From contig NW_027096042.1 in assembly GCF_040115645.1 (NCBI RefSeq), positions 124,001-188,000 on the forward strand: a DNA stretch of 64,000 nucleotides, in the 5' to 3' direction. The DNA comes from Euwallacea fornicatus (taxonomy: Eukaryota; Arthropoda; Insecta; Coleoptera; Curculionidae). The notes beneath the pieces are model-generated. The model had not been told where the DNA came from and did not search any database. It saw only the letters and a list, made by a program, of their open reading frames with translations. A program made the position numbers and the translations under genes. Below are positions 37,901 through 52,174 of this stretch, piece after piece (the stretch's first letter is position 1; every line of letters starts with the position of its first letter).

Positions 37901-40900
37901 GGCTTCATTGTATCTTGGTGAGTTTTCTAGAAAACGAGTAATTTATGTGCACAAACACACTTCTTTCGTGACTTTTCAAGCTTTGAACCTCCGTATCTTC
38001 GGCAAAGGAGCTCCAACTACCTTCAAAATTTGACCACAGAATCACCTCGACGAGCTCTTTAACATGACAAATAAGGCTTCATTGTATCTTGGTGAGTTTT
38101 CTAGAAAACGAGTAATTTATGTGCTCAAACACACATCTTTCGTGACTTTTCAAGTTTTGAACCTACGTAACTTCGGCAAATGAGCTCCAACTACCTTCAA
38201 AATTTTACCACAGAATCACCTCGACGAGCTCTTTAACATGACAAATAAGGCTTCATTGTATCTTGGTGAGTTTTCCAGAAAACGAGTGATTTATGTGCAC
38301 AAACACACTTCGTTCGTGACTTTTCAAGCTTTGAACCTCCGTAACTTCGGCAAATGAGCTTCAAATACCTTCAAAATTTGACCACAGAATCACCTCGACG
38401 AGCTCTTTAACATGACAAATGAGGCTTCATTGTATCTTGGTGAGTTTTCCAGAAAACGAGTAATTTATGTGCAAAAACATACTTCTTTCGTGACTTTTCA
38501 AGTTTTGAACCTCCGTAACTTCGGCAAAGGAGCTCCAACTACCTTCAAAATTTGACCACAGAATCACCTCGACGAGCTCTTTCACACGACTAAGAAGGCT
38601 TCATTGTATCTTGGTGAGTTTTCTAGAAAACGAGTGATTTATGTGCACAAACACACTTCTTTCGTGACTTTTCAAGCTTTGGACCTCCGTAACTTCGGCA
38701 AATGTGCTTCAAATTGCTTAAAAAATTGATCATAGAATCACCTCGTTGAGCTCTTCATCATGACTCATAAGGCTTCATTGTATCTTGGTGAGTTTTCTAG
38801 AAAACGAGTAATTTATGTGCACAAACATACTTCTTTTGTGACTTTTCAAGCTTTGAACCTACGTAACATCGGCAAATGAGCTCCAACTACCTTCAAAATT
38901 TGACCACAGAATCACCTCGACGAGCTCTTTAACATGACAAATAAGGCTTCATTGTATCTTGGTGAGTTTTCTAGAAAACGAGTGATTTATGTGCACAAAC
39001 ACACTTCGTTCGTGACTTTTCAAGCTTTGAACCTCCGTAACTTCGGCAAATGAGCTTCAAATACCTTCAAAATTTGACCACAGAATCACCTCGACGAGCT
39101 CTTTAACATGACAAATGAGGCTTCATTGTATCTTGGTGAGTTTTCCAGAAAACGAGTAATTTATGTGCACAAACACACTTCTTTCGTGACTTTTCAAGCT
39201 TTGAACCTCCGTAACTTCGGCAAATGTGCTTCAAATTGCTTAAAAAATTGATCATAGAATCACCTCGTTGAGCTCTTCATCATGACTCAGAAGGCTTCAT
39301 TGTATCTTGGTGAGTTTTCTAGAAAACGAGTGATTTATGTGCACAAACACACTTCTTTCGTGACTTTTCAAGCTTTGAACCTCCGTAACTTCGGCAAAGG
39401 AGCTCCAACTACCTTCAAAATTTGACCACAGAATCACCTCGACGAGCTCTTTCACACGACTAAGAAGGCTTCATTGTATCTTGGTGAGTTTTCTAGAAAA
39501 CGAGTGATTTATGTGCACAAACACACTTCTTTCGTGACTTTTCAAGCTTTGAACCTCCGTAACTTCGGCAAAGGAGCTCCAACTACCTTCAAAATTTGAC
39601 CACAGAATCACCTCGACGAGCTCTTTCACACGACTAAGAAGGCTTCATTGTATCTTGGTGAGTTTTCTAGAAAACGAGTGATTTATGTGCACAAACACAC
39701 TTCTTTCGTGACTTTTCAAGCTTTGAACCTCCGTAACTTCGGCAAATGTGCTTCAAATTGCTTAAAAAATTGATCATAGAATCACCTCGTTGAGCTCTTC
39801 ATCATGACTCATAAGGCTTCATTGTATCTTGGTGAGTTTTCCAGAAAACGAGTGATTTATGTGCACAAACACACTTCGTTCGTGACTTTTCAAGCTTTGA
39901 ACCTCCGTAACTTCGGCAAATGAGCTTCAAATACCTTCAAAATTTGACCACAGAATCACCTCGACGAGCTCTTTAACATGACGAATGAGGCTTCATTGTA
40001 TCTTGGTGAGTTTTCCAGAAAACGAGTAATTTATGTGCAAAAACATACTTCTTTCGTGACTTTTCAAGTTTTGAACCTCCGTAACTTCGGCAAAGGAGCT
40101 CCAACTACCTTCAAAATTTGACCACAGAATCACCTCGACGAGCTTTTTAACATGACAAATAAGGCTTCATTGTATCTTGGTGAGTTTTCCAGAAAACGAG
40201 TAATTTATGTGCTCAAACACACATCTTTCGTGACTTTTCAAGATTTGAACCTCCGTAACTTCGGCAAATGTGCTTCACATTCCGTCAAAAATTGATCATA
40301 GTATCACCTCGTTGAGCTCTTCATCATGACTCAGAAGGCTTCATTGTATCTTGGTGAGTTTTTTAGAAAACGAGTAATTTATGTGCACAAACACACATCT
40401 TTCGTGACTTTTCAAGATTTGAACCTCCGTAACTTCGGCAAATGAGCTCCAAATCGCTTCAAAATTTTACCACAGAATCACCTCGACGAGCTCTTTAACA
40501 TGACAAATAAGGCTTCATTGTATCTTGGTGAGTTTTCCAGAAAACGAGTAATTTATGTGCAAAAACATACTTCTTTCGTGACTTTTCAAGTTTTGAACCT
40601 CCGTAACTTCGGCAAAGGAGCTCCAACTACCTTCAAAATTTGACCACAGAATCACCTCGACATGCTTTTTAACATGACAAATAAGGCTTCATTGTATCTT
40701 GGTGAGTTTTCCAGAAAACGAGTAATTTATGTGCTCAAACACACATCTTTCGTGACTTTTCAAGATTTGAACCTCCGTAACTTCGGCAAATGAGCTTCAC
40801 ATTCCGTCAAAAATTGATCATAGAATCACCTCGTTGAGCTCTTTAACATGACAAATAAGGCTTCATTGTATCTTGGTGAGTTTTCTAGAAAACGAGTAAT

Positions 40901-43900
40901 TTATGTGCACAAACACACTTCTTTCGTGACTTTTCAAGCTTTGAACCTCCGTAACTTCGGCAAAGGAGCTCCAACTACCTTCAAAATTTGACCACAGAAT
41001 CACCTCGACGAGCTCTTTCACACGACTAAGAAGGCTTCATTGTATCTTGGTGAGTTTTCTAGAAAACGAGTAATTTATGTGCTCAAACACACATCTTTCG
41101 TGACTTTTCAAGTTTTGAACCTACGTAACTTCGGCAAATGAGCTCCAACTACCTTCAAAATTTTACCACAGAATCACCTCGACGAGCTCTTTAACATGAC
41201 AAATAAGGCTTCATTGTATCTTGGTGAGTTTTCTAGAAAACGAGTAATTTATGTGCACAAACACACTTCTTTCGTGACTTTTCAAGCTTTGAACCTCCGT
41301 ATCTTCGGCAAAGGAGCTCCAACTACCTTCAAAATTTGACCACAGAATCACCTCGACGAGCTCTTTAACATGACAAATAAGGCTTCATTGTATCTTGGTG
41401 AGTTTTCTAGAAAACGAGTAATTTATGTGCTCAAACACATACCTTTCGTGACTTTTCAAGTTTTGAACCTACGTAACTTCGGCAAATGAGCTCCAACTAC
41501 CTTCAAAATTTTACCACAGAATCACCTCGACGAGCTCTTTAACATGACAAATAAGGCTTCATTGTATCTTGGTGAGTTTTCCAGAAAACGAGTGATTTAT
41601 GTGCACAAACACACTTCGTTCGTGACTTTTCAAGCTTTGAACCTCCGTAACTTCGGCAAATGAGCTTCAAATACCTTCAAAATTTGACCACAGAATCACC
41701 TCGACGAGCTCTTTAACATGACAAATAAGGCTTCATTGTATCTTGGTGAGTTTTCTAGAAAACGAGTGATTTATGTGCACAAACACACTTCTTTCGTGAC
41801 TTTTCAAGCTTTGGACCTCCGTAACTTCGGCAAATGTGCTTCAAATTGCTTAAAAAATTGATCATAGAATCACCTCGTTGAGCTCTTCATCATGACTCAT
41901 AAGGCTTCATTGTATCTTGGTGAGTTTTCTAGAAAACGAGTAATTTATGTGCACAAACATACTTCTTTCGTGACTTTTCAAGCTTTGAACCTACGTAACT
42001 TCGGCAAATGAGCTCCAACTACCTTCAAAATTTGACCACAGAATCACCTCGACGAGCTCTTTAACATGACAAATAAGGCTTCATTGTATCTTGGTGAGTT
42101 TTCTAGAAAACGAGTGATTTATGTGCACAAACACACTTCGTTCGTGACTTTTCAAGCTTTGAACCTCCGTAACTTCGGCAAATGAGCTTCAAATACCTTC
42201 AAAATTTGACCACAGAATCACCTCGACGAGCTCTTTAACATGACAAATGAGGCTTCATTGTATCTTGGTGAGTTTTCCAGAAAACGAGTAATTTATGTGC
42301 AAAAACATATTTCTTTCGTGACTTTTCAAGTTTTGAACCTCCGTAACTTCGGCAAAGGAGCTCCAACTACCTTCAAAATTTGATCACAGAATCAGCTCGA
42401 CGAGCTTTTTAACATGACAAATAAGGCTTCATTGTATCTTGGTGAGTTTTCCAGAAAACGAGTAATTTATGTGCTCAAACACACATCTTTCGTGACTTTT
42501 CAAGATTTGAACCTCCGTAACTTCGGCAAATGTGCTTCACATTCCGTCAAAAATTGATCATAGAATCACCTCGTTGAGCTCTTCATCATGACTCGGAAGG
42601 CTTCATTGTATCTTGGTGAGTTTTTTAGAAAACGAGTAATTTATGTGCACAAACACACATCTTTCGTGACTTTTCAAGCTTTGAACCTCCGTAACATCGG
42701 CAAATGAGCTTCAAATACCTTCAAAATTTGACCACAGAATCACCTCGACGAGCTCTTTAACATGACGAATGAGGCTTCATTGTATCTTGGTGAGTTTTCC
42801 AGAAAACGAGTAATTTATGTGCACAAACACACTTCTTTCGTGACTTTTCAAGCTTTGAACCTCCGTAACTTCGGCAAAGGAGCTCCAACTACCTTCAAAA
42901 TTTGACCACAGAATCACGTCGACGAACTCTTTTTAACACAGTTAAGAAGGCTTCATTGTATCTTGGTGAGTTTTCTAGAAAACGAGTGATTTATGTGCAC
43001 AAACACACTTCTTTCGTGACTTTTCAAGCTTTGGACCTCCGTAACTTCGGCAAATGTGCTTCAAATTGCTTAAAAAATTGATCATAGAATCACCTCGTTG
43101 AGCTCTTCATCATGACTCATAAGGCTTCATTGTATCTTGGTGAGTTTTCTAGAAAACGAGTGTTTTATGTGCACAAACACACTTCGTTCGTGACTTTTCA
43201 AGCTTTGAACCTCCGTAACTTCGGCAAATGAGCTTCAAATACCTTCAAAATTTGACCACAGAATCACCTCGACGAGCTCTTTAACATGACAAATGAGGCT
43301 TCATTGTATCTTGGTGAGTTTTCCAGAAAACGAGTAATTTATGTGCAAAAACATACTTCTTTCGTGACTTTTCAAGTTTTGAACCTCCGTAACTTCGGCA
43401 AAGGAGCTCCAACTACCTTCAAAATTTGACCACAGAATCACCTCGACGAGCTTTTTAACATGACAAATAAGGCTTCATTGTATCTTGGTGAGTTTTCCAG
43501 AAAACGAGTAATTTATGTGCTCAAACACACATCTTTCGTGACTTTTCAAGATTTGAACCTCCGTAACTTCGGCAAATGTGCTTCACATTCCGTCAAAAAT
43601 TGATCATAGAATCACCTCGTTGAGCTCTTCATCATGACTCAGAAGGCTTCATTGTATCTTGGTGAGTTTTTTAGAAAACGAGTAATTTATGTGCACAAAC
43701 ACACATCTTTCGTGACTTTTCAAGCTTTGAACCTCCGTAACATCGGCAAATGAGCTCCAAATCACTTCAAAATTTTACCACAGAATCACCTCGACGAGCT
43801 CTTTAACATGACAAATAAGGCTTCATTGTATCTTGGTGAGTTTTCCAGAAAACGAGTAATTTATGTGCACAAACACACTTCTTTCGTGACTTTTCAAGCT

Positions 43901-44164
43901 TTGAACCTCCGTAACTTCGGCAAAGGAGCTCCAACTACCTTCAAAATTTGACCACAGAATCACGTCGACGAACTCTTTTTAACACAGTTAAGAAGGCTTC
44001 ATTGTATCTTGGTGAGTTTTCTAGAAAACGAGTGATTTATGTGCACAAACACACTTCTTTCGTGACTTTTCAAGCTTTGGACCTCCGTAACTTCGGCAAA
44101 TGTGCTTCAAATTGCTTAAAAAATTGATCATAGAATCACCTCGTTGAGCTCTTCATCATGACTC
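34939..44164 (+). repeat. 58-mer block, copy 2 (53 monomers, 9,226 bp)
   Basis: This is a tandem copy of 24,841-34,938. Its left part repeats the 19-mer twice, with CATAGTATCACC (TAGTAT at 36,993 and 40,299), CGACATGC near 37.35 and 40.66 kb and CCGTATCTTCGG near 38.0 and 41.3 kb. The second 19-mer, and only the second, has CACATACCTTTCG near 41.44 kb, as in copy 1. The right part holds CATGACTCGGAAGG once (near 42.59 kb), GAGTGTTTTATG at 43,160 and AAATCACTTC near 43.76 kb. The offset is 10,098 up to the 5-mer and 9,226 beyond it. Confidence 0.89.
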
Positions 44165-46252
44165 ATAAGGCTTCATTGTATCTTGGTGAGTTTTCTAGAA
44201 AACGAGTGTTTTATGTGCACAAACACACTTCGTTCGTGACTTTTCAAGCTTTGAACCTCCGTAACTTCGGCAAATGAGCTTCAAATACCTTCAAAATTTT
44301 ACCACAGAATCACCTCGACGAGCTCTTTAACATGACAAATGAGGCTTCATTGTATCTTGGTGAGTTTTCCAGAAAACGAGTAATTTATGTGCAAAAACAT
44401 ACTTCTTTCGTGACTTTTCAAGTTTTGAACCTCCGTAACTTCGGCAAAGGAGCTCCAACTACCTTCAAAATTTGACCACAGAATCACCTCGACGAGCTTT
44501 TTAACATGACAAATAAGGCTTCATTGTATCTTGGTGAGTTTTCTAGAAAACGAGTAATTTATGTGCTCAAACACACATCTTTCGTGACTTTTCAAGTTTT
44601 GAACCTACGTAACTTCGGCAAATGAGCTCCAACTACCTTCAAAATTTTACCACAGAATCACCTCGACGAGCTCTTTAACATGACAAATAAGGCTTCATTG
44701 TATCTTGGTGAGTTTTCCAGAAAACGAGTGATTTATGTGCACAAACACACTTCGTTCGTGACTTTTCAAGCTTTGAACCTCCGTAACTTCGGCAAATGAG
44801 CTTCAAATACCTTCAAAATTTGACCACAGAATCACCTCGACGAGCTCTTTAACATGACAAATAAGGCTTCATTGTATCTTGGTGAGTTTTCTAGAAAACG
44901 AGTGATTTATGTGCACAAACACACTTCGTTCGTGACTTTTCAAGCTTTGAACCTCCGTAACTTCGGCAAATGAGCTTCACATACCTTCAAAATTTGACCA
45001 CAGAATCACCTCGACGAGCTCTTTAACATGACAAATAAGACTTCATTGTATCTTGGTGAGTTTTCTAGAAAACGAGTGATTTATGTGCACAAACACACTT
45101 CTTTCGTGACTTTTCAAGCTTTGGACCTCCGTAACTTCGGCACATGTGCTTCAAATTGCTTAAAAAATTGATCATAGAATCACCTCGTTGAGCTCTTCAT
45201 CATGACTCATAAGGCTTCATTGTATCTTGGTGAGTTTTCTAGAAAACGAGTAATTTATGTGCACAAACATACTTCTTTCGTGACTTTTCAAGCTTTGAAC
45301 CTACGTAACTTCGGCAAATGAGCTCCAACTACCTTCAAAATTTGACCACAGAATCACCTCGACGAGCTCTTTAACATGACAAATGAGGCTTCATTGTATC
45401 TTGGTGAGTTTTCTAGAAAACGAGTGATTTATGTGCACAAACACACTTCGTTCGTGACTTTTCAAGCTTTGAACCTCCGTAACTTCGGCAAATGAGCTTC
45501 ACATACCTTCAAAATTTGACCACAGAATCACCTCGACGAGCTCTTTAACATGACAAATAAGACTTCATTGTATCTTGGTGAGTTTTCTAGAAAACGAGTG
45601 ATTTATGTGCACAAACACACTTCTTTCGTGACTTTTCAAGCTTTGGACCTCCGTAACTTCGGCACATGTGCTTCAAATTGCTTAAAAAATTGATCATAGA
45701 ATCACCTCGTTGAGCTCTTCATCATGACTCATAAGGCTTCATTGTATCTTGGTGAGTTTTCTAGAAAACGAGTAATTTATGTGCACAAACATACTTCTTT
45801 CGTGACTTTTCAAGCTTTGAACCTACGTAACTTCGGCAAATGAGCTCCAACTACCTTCAAAATTTGACCACAGAATCACCTCGACGAGCTCTTTAACATG
45901 ACAAATAAGACTTCATTGTATCTTGGTGAGTTTTCTAGAAAACGAGTGATTTATGTGCACAAACACACTTCTTTCGTGACTTTTCAAGCTTTGGACCTCC
46001 GTAACTTCGGCAAATGTGCTTCAAATTGCTTAAAAAATTGATCATAGAATCACCTCGTTGAGCTCTTCATCATGACTCATAAGGCTTCATTGTATCTTGG
46101 TGAGTTTTTTAGAAAACGAGTAATTTATGTGCACAAACACATATCTTTCGTGACTTTTCAAGCTTTGAACCTCCGTAACATCGGCAAATGAGCTCCAAAT
46201 CGCTTCAAAATTTTACCACAGAATCACCTCGACGAGCTCTTTAACATGACAA
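44165..46252 (+). repeat. Satellite segment with a trimer duplication
   Basis: The first ~380 bp repeat the GAGTGTTTTATG monomer and its neighbour from 43.16 kb (offset 1,046 bp, six monomers including one of 176 bp), so the 43.1-44.5 kb stretch is itself a short duplication. At 44,864-45,385 and 45,386-45,907 a 522-bp trimer occurs twice in tandem, marked by AAATAAGACTTC (45,039 and 45,561), GGCACATGTGC (CACATG at 45,141 and 45,663) and AGCTTCACATACC. A third AAATAAGACTTC near 45.91 kb begins a partial extra copy that lacks CACATG. Confidence 0.85.
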
Positions 46253-47646
46253 ATAAGGCTTCATTGTATCTTGGTGAGTTTTCCAGAAAACGAGTAATTT
46301 ATGTGCACAAACACACTTCTTTCGTGACTTTTCAAGCTTTGAACCTCCGTAACTTCGGCAAAGGAGCTCCAACTACCTTCAAAATTTGACCACAGAATCA
46401 CGTCGACGAACTCTTTTTAACACAGTTAAGAAGGCTTCATTGTATCTTGGTGAGTTTTCTAGAAAACGAGTGATTTATGTGCACAAACACACTTCTTTCG
46501 TGACTTTTCAAGCTTTGGACCTCCGTAACTTCGGCAAATGTGCTTCAAATTGCTTAAAAAATTGATCATAGAATCACCTCGTTGAGCTCTTCATCATGAC
46601 TCATAAGGCTTCATTGTATCTTGGTGAGTTTTCTAGAAAACGAGTAATTTATGTGCACAAACATACTTCTTTCGTGACTTTTCAAGCTTTGAACCTACGT
46701 AACTTCGGCAAATGAGCTCCAAATACCTTCAAAATTTTACCACAGAATCACCTCGACGAGCTCTTTAACATGACAAATGAGGCTTCATTGTATCTTGGTG
46801 AGTTTTCCAGAAAACGAGTAATTTATGTGCTCAAACACACATCTTTCGTGACTTTTCAAGCTTTGAACCTACGTAACTTCGGCAAATGAGCTCCAACTAC
46901 CTTCAAAATTTGACCACAGAATCACCTCGACGAGCTCTTTAACATGACAAATAAGGCTTCATTGTATCTTGGTGAGTTTTCTAGAAAACGAGTAATTTAT
47001 GTGCACAAACATACTTGTTTCGTGACTTTTCAAGCTATGAACCTACGTAACTTCGGCAAATGTGCTTGAAATTCCGTCAAAAATTGATCATAGAATCACC
47101 TCGTTGAGCTCTTCATCATGACTCAGAAGGCTTCATTGTATCTTGGTGAGTTTTCCAGAAAACGAGTAATTTATGTGCTCAAACACACATCTTTCGTGAC
47201 TTTTCAAGCTTTGAACCTCCGTAACTTCGGCAAATGAGCTCCAAGTCGCTTCAAAATTTTACCACAGAATCACCTCAACGAGCTCTTTCACACGACTAAG
47301 ACGGCTTCATTGTATCTTGGTGAGTTTTCTAGAAAACGAGTGATTTATGTGCACAAACACACTTCGTTCGTGACTTTTCAAGCTTTGAACCTCCGTAACT
47401 TCGGCAAATGAGCTCCAAATCGCTTCAAAATTTTACCACAGAATCACCTCGACGAGCTCTTTAACATGACAAATAAGGCTTCATTGTATCTTGGTGAGTT
47501 TTCTAGAAAACGAGTAATTTATGTGCTCTAACACACATCTTTCGTGACTTTTCAAGCTTTGAACCTACGTAACTTCGGCAAATGAGCTCCAACTACCTTC
47601 AAAATTTGACCACAGAATCACCTCGACGAGCTCTTTAACATGACAA
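46253..47646 (+). repeat. 8-mer higher-order repeat, copy 1 (1,394 bp)
   Basis: Seven 174-bp monomers and one 176-bp monomer make this unit. Markers are TGAGCTCCAAATACC near 46.72 kb, CAAGCTATGAACC near 47.03 kb, GTGCTTGAAATTCC near 47.06 kb, CCAAGTCGCTTC near 47.24 kb, CTCAACGAGCTC near 47.28 kb and AAGACGGCTTC (ACGGC at 47,301). This copy has a private GTGCTCTAACAC near 47.52 kb. The same unit appears twice more in direct tandem at 49,387-52,174. Confidence 0.86.
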
Positions 47647-49386
47647 ATAAGGCTTCATTGTATCTTGGTGAGTTTTCTAGAAAACGAGTAATTTATGTGC
47701 ACAAACATACTTGTTTCGTGACTTTTCAAGCTATGAACCTACGTAACTTCGGCAAATGTGCTTGAAATTCCGTCAAAAATTGATCATAGAATCACCTCGT
47801 TGAGCTCTTCATCATGACTCAGAAGGCTTCATTGTATCTTGGTGAGTTTTCCAGAAAACGAGTAATTTATGTGCTCAAACACACATCTTTCGTGACTTTT
47901 CAAGCTTTGAACCTCCGTAACTTCGGCAAAGGAGCTCCAACTACCTTCAAAATTTGACCACAGAATCATCTCGACGAGCTCTTTAACATGACAAATAAGG
48001 CTTCATTGTATCTTGGTGAGTTTTCTAGAAAACGAGTGATTTATGTGCACAAACACACTTCGTTCGTGACTTTTCAAGCTTTGAACCTCCGTAACTTCGG
48101 CAAATGAGCTCCAAATCGCTTCAAAATTTTACCACAGAATCACCTCGACGAGCTCTTTAACATGACAAATGAGGCTTCATTGTATCTTGGTGAGTTTTCC
48201 AGAAAACGAGTAATTTATGTGCTCAAACACACATCTTTCGTGACTTTTCAAGATTTGAACCTCCGTAACTTCGGCAAATGTGCTTCACATTCCGTCAAAA
48301 ATTGATCATAGAATCACCTCGTTGAGCTCTTCATCATGACTCAGAAGGCTTCATTGTATCTTGGTGAGTTTTTTAGAAAACGAGTAATTTATGTGCACAA
48401 ACACACATCTTTCGTGACTTTTCAAGCTTTGAACCTCCGTAACATCGGCAAATGAGCTCCAAATCGCTTCAAAATTTTACCACAGAATCACCTCGACAAG
48501 CTCTTTAACATGACAAATAAGGCTTCATTGTATCTTGGTGAGTTTTCCAGAAAACGAGTAATTTATGTGCACAAACACAATTCTTTCGTGACTTTTCAAG
48601 GTTTGAACCTCCGTAACTTCGGCAAAGGAGCTCCAACTACCTTCAAAATTTGACCACAGAATCACCTCGACGAGCTTTTTAACATGACAAATAAGGCTTC
48701 ATTGTATCTTGGTGAGTTTTCCAGAAAACGAGTAATTTATGTGCTCAAATACACATCTTTCGTGACTTTTCAAGATTTGAACCTCCGTAACTTCGGCAAA
48801 TGTGCTTCACATTCCGTCAAAAATTGATCATAGAATCACCTCGTTGAGCTCTTCATCATGACTCAGAAGGCTTCATTGTATCTTGGTGAGTTTTTTAGAA
48901 AACGAGTAATTTATGTGCACAAACACACATCTTTCGTGACTTTTCAAGCTTTGAACCTCCGTAACATCGGCAAATGAGCTCCAAATCACTTCAAAATTTT
49001 ACCACAGAATCACCTCGACGAGCTCTTTAACATGACAAATAAGGCTTCATTGTATCTTGGTGAGTTTTCCAGAAAACGAGTAATTTATGTGCACAAACAC
49101 ACTTCTTTCGTGACTTTTCAAGCTTTGAACCTCCGTAACTTCGGCAAAGGAGCTCCAACTACCTTCAAAATTTGACCACAGAATCACCTCGACGAGCTCT
49201 TTCACACGACTAAGAAGGCTTCATTGTATCTTGGTGAGTTTTCTAGAAAACGAGTGATTTATGTGCACAAACACACTTCTTTCGTGACTTTTCAAGCTTT
49301 GGACCTCCGTAACTTCGGCAAATGTGCTTCAAATTGCTTAAAAAATTGATCATAGAATCACCTCGTTGAGCTCTTCATCATGACTC
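47647..49386 (+). repeat. 10-monomer spacer block of the 8-mer system
   Basis: Ten 174-bp monomers (1,740 bp) separate 8-mer copy 1 from copies 2 and 3, making a 3,134-bp period. The block carries a CAAGCTATGAACC monomer near 47.73 kb, GAATCATCTCGACG near 47.96 kb, CTCGACAAGCTC near 48.49 kb, CACAATTCTTTCG with CAAGGTTTG near 48.6 kb, and GCTCAAATACACATC near 48.75 kb. Its left half recurs at 52,175-53,107 (offset 4,528 bp). Confidence 0.82.
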
Positions 49387-52174
49387 ATAAGGCTTCATTG
49401 TATCTTGGTGAGTTTTCCAGAAAACGAGTAATTTATGTGCACAAACACACTTCTTTCGTGACTTTTCAAGCTTTGAACCTCCGTAACTTCGGCAAAGGAG
49501 CTCCAACTACCTTCAAAATTTGACCACAGAATCACGTCGACGAACTCTTTTTAACACAGTTAAGAAGGCTTCATTGTATCTTGGTGAGTTTTCTAGAAAA
49601 CGAGTGATTTATGTGCACAAACACACTTCTTTCGTGACTTTTCAAGCTTTGGACCTCCGTAACTTCGGCAAATGTGCTTCAAATTGCTTAAAAAATTGAT
49701 CATAGAATCACCTCGTTGAGCTCTTCATCATGACTCATAAGGCTTCATTGTATCTTGGTGAGTTTTCTAGAAAACGAGTAATTTATGTGCACAAACATAC
49801 TTCTTTCGTGACTTTTCAAGCTTTGAACCTACGTAACTTCGGCAAATGAGCTCCAAATACCTTCAAAATTTTACCACAGAATCACCTCGACGAGCTCTTT
49901 AACATGACAAATGAGGCTTCATTGTATCTTGGTGAGTTTTCCAGAAAACGAGTAATTTATGTGCTCAAACACACATCTTTCGTGACTTTTCAAGCTTTGA
50001 ACCTACGTAACTTCGGCAAATGAGCTCCAACTACCTTCAAAATTTGACCACAGAATCACCTCGACGAGCTCTTTAACATGACAAATAAGGCTTCATTGTA
50101 TCTTGGTCAGTTTTCTAGAAAACGAGTAATTTATGTGCACAAACATACTTGTTTCGTGACTTTTCAAGCTATGAACCTACGTAACTTCGGCAAATGTGCT
50201 TGAAATTCCGTCAAAAATTGATCATAGAATCACCTCGTTGAGCTCTTCATCATGACTCAGAAGGCTTCATTGTATCTTGGTGAGTTTTCCAGAAAACGAG
50301 TAATTTATGTGCTCAAACACACATCTTTCGTGACTTTTCAAGCTTTGAACCTCCGTAACGTCGGCAAATGAGCTCCAAGTCGCTTCAAAATTTTACCACA
50401 GAATCACCTCAACGAGCTCTTTCACACGACTAAGACGGCTTCATTGTATCTTGGTGAGTTTTCTAGAAAACGAGTGATTTATGTGCACAAACACACTTCG
50501 TTCGTGACTTTTCAAGCTTTGAACCTCCGTAACTTCGGCAAATGAGCTCCAAATCGCTTCAAAATTTTACCACAGAATCACCTCGACGAGCTCTTTAACA
50601 TGACAAATAAGGCTTCATTGTATCTTGGTGAGTTTTCTAGAAAACGAGTAATTTATGTGCTCAAACACACATCTTTCGTGACTTTTCAAGCTTTGAACCT
50701 ACGTAACTTCGGCAAATGAGCTCCAACTACCTTCAAAATTTGACCACAGAATCACCTCGACGAGCTCTTTAACATGACAAATAAGGCTTCATTGTATCTT
50801 GGTGAGTTTTCCAGAAAACGAGTAATTTATGTGCACAAACACACTTCTTTCGTGACTTTTCAAGCTTTGAACCTCCGTAACTTCGGCAAAGGAGCTCCAA
50901 CTACCTTCAAAATTTGACCACAGAATCACGTCGACGAACTCTTTTTAACACAGTTAAGAAGGCTTCATTGTATCTTGGTGAGTTTTCTAGAAAACGAGTG
51001 ATTTATGTGCACAAACACACTTCTTTCGTGACTTTTCAAGCTTTGGACCTCCGTAACTTCGGCAAATGTGCCTCAAATTGCTTAAAAAATTGATCATAGA
51101 ATCACCTCGTTGAGCTCTTCATCATGACTCATAAGGCTTCATTGTATCTTGGTGAGTTTTCTAGAAAACGAGTAATTTATGTGCACAAACATACTTCTTT
51201 CGTGACTTTTCAAGCTTTGAACCTACGTAACTTCGGCAAATGAGCTCCAAATACCTTCAAAATTTTACCACAGAATCACCTCGACGAGCTCTTTAACATG
51301 ACAAATGAGGCTTCATTGTATCTTGGTGAGTTTTCCAGAAAACGAGTAATTTATGTGCTCAAACACACATCTTTCGTGACTTTTCAAGCTTTGAACCTAC
51401 GTAACTTCGGCAAATGAGCTCCAACTACCTTCAAAATTTGACCACAGAATCACCTCGACGAGCTCTTTAACATGACAAATAAGGCTTCATTGTATCTTGG
51501 TGAGTTTTCTAGAAAACGAGTAATTTATGTGCACAAACATACTTGTTTCGTGACTTTTCAAGCTATGAACCTACGTAACTTCGGCAAATGTGCTTGAAAT
51601 TCCGTCAAAAATTGATCATAGAATCACCTCGTTGAGCTCTTCATCATGACTCAGAAGGCTTCATTGTATCTTGGTGAGTTTTCCAGAAAACGAGTAATTT
51701 ATGTGCTCAAACACACATCTTTCGTGACTTTTCAAGCTTTGAACCTCCGTAACTTCGGCAAATGAGCTCCAAGTCGCTTCAAAATTTTACCACAGAATCA
51801 CCTCAACGAGCTCTTTCACACGACTAAGACGGCTTCATTGTATCTTGGTGAGTTTTCTAGAAAACGAGTGATTTATGTGCACAAACACACTTCGTTCGTG
51901 ACTTTTCAAGCTTTGAACCTCCGTAACTTCGGCAAATGAGCTCCAAATCGCTTCAAAATTTTACCACAGAATCACCTCGACGAGCTCTTTAACATGACAA
52001 ATAAGGCTTCATTGTATCTTGGTGAGTTTTCTAGAAAACGAGTAATTTATGTGCTCAAACACACATCTTTCGTGACTTTTCAAGCTTTGAACCTACGTAA
52101 CTTCGGCAAATGAGCTCCAACTACCTTCAAAATTTGACCACAGAATCACCTCGACGAGCTCTTTAACATGACAA
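49387..52174 (+). repeat. 8-mer higher-order repeat, copies 2 and 3
   Basis: Two tandem 1,394-bp units (49,387-50,780 and 50,781-52,174) match 46,253-47,646. AAGACGGCTTC lies at ACGGC 50,435 and 51,829, 1,394 bp apart and 3,134 bp after the first. Private changes are GGTCAGTTTTC near 50.11 kb and GTAACGTCGG near 50.36 kb in copy 2, and TGTGCCTCAAATTG near 51.07 kb in copy 3. The copies are otherwise very similar, which suggests recent amplification. Confidence 0.87.

Noticed and set aside
24791..44164. Assembly duplication as the full explanation of the large repeats
   Set aside because: Not excluded, but less likely for the 10-kb block, because the two copies differ by a clean 872-bp unit that has a natural tandem explanation. 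Listed as a check in the findings.
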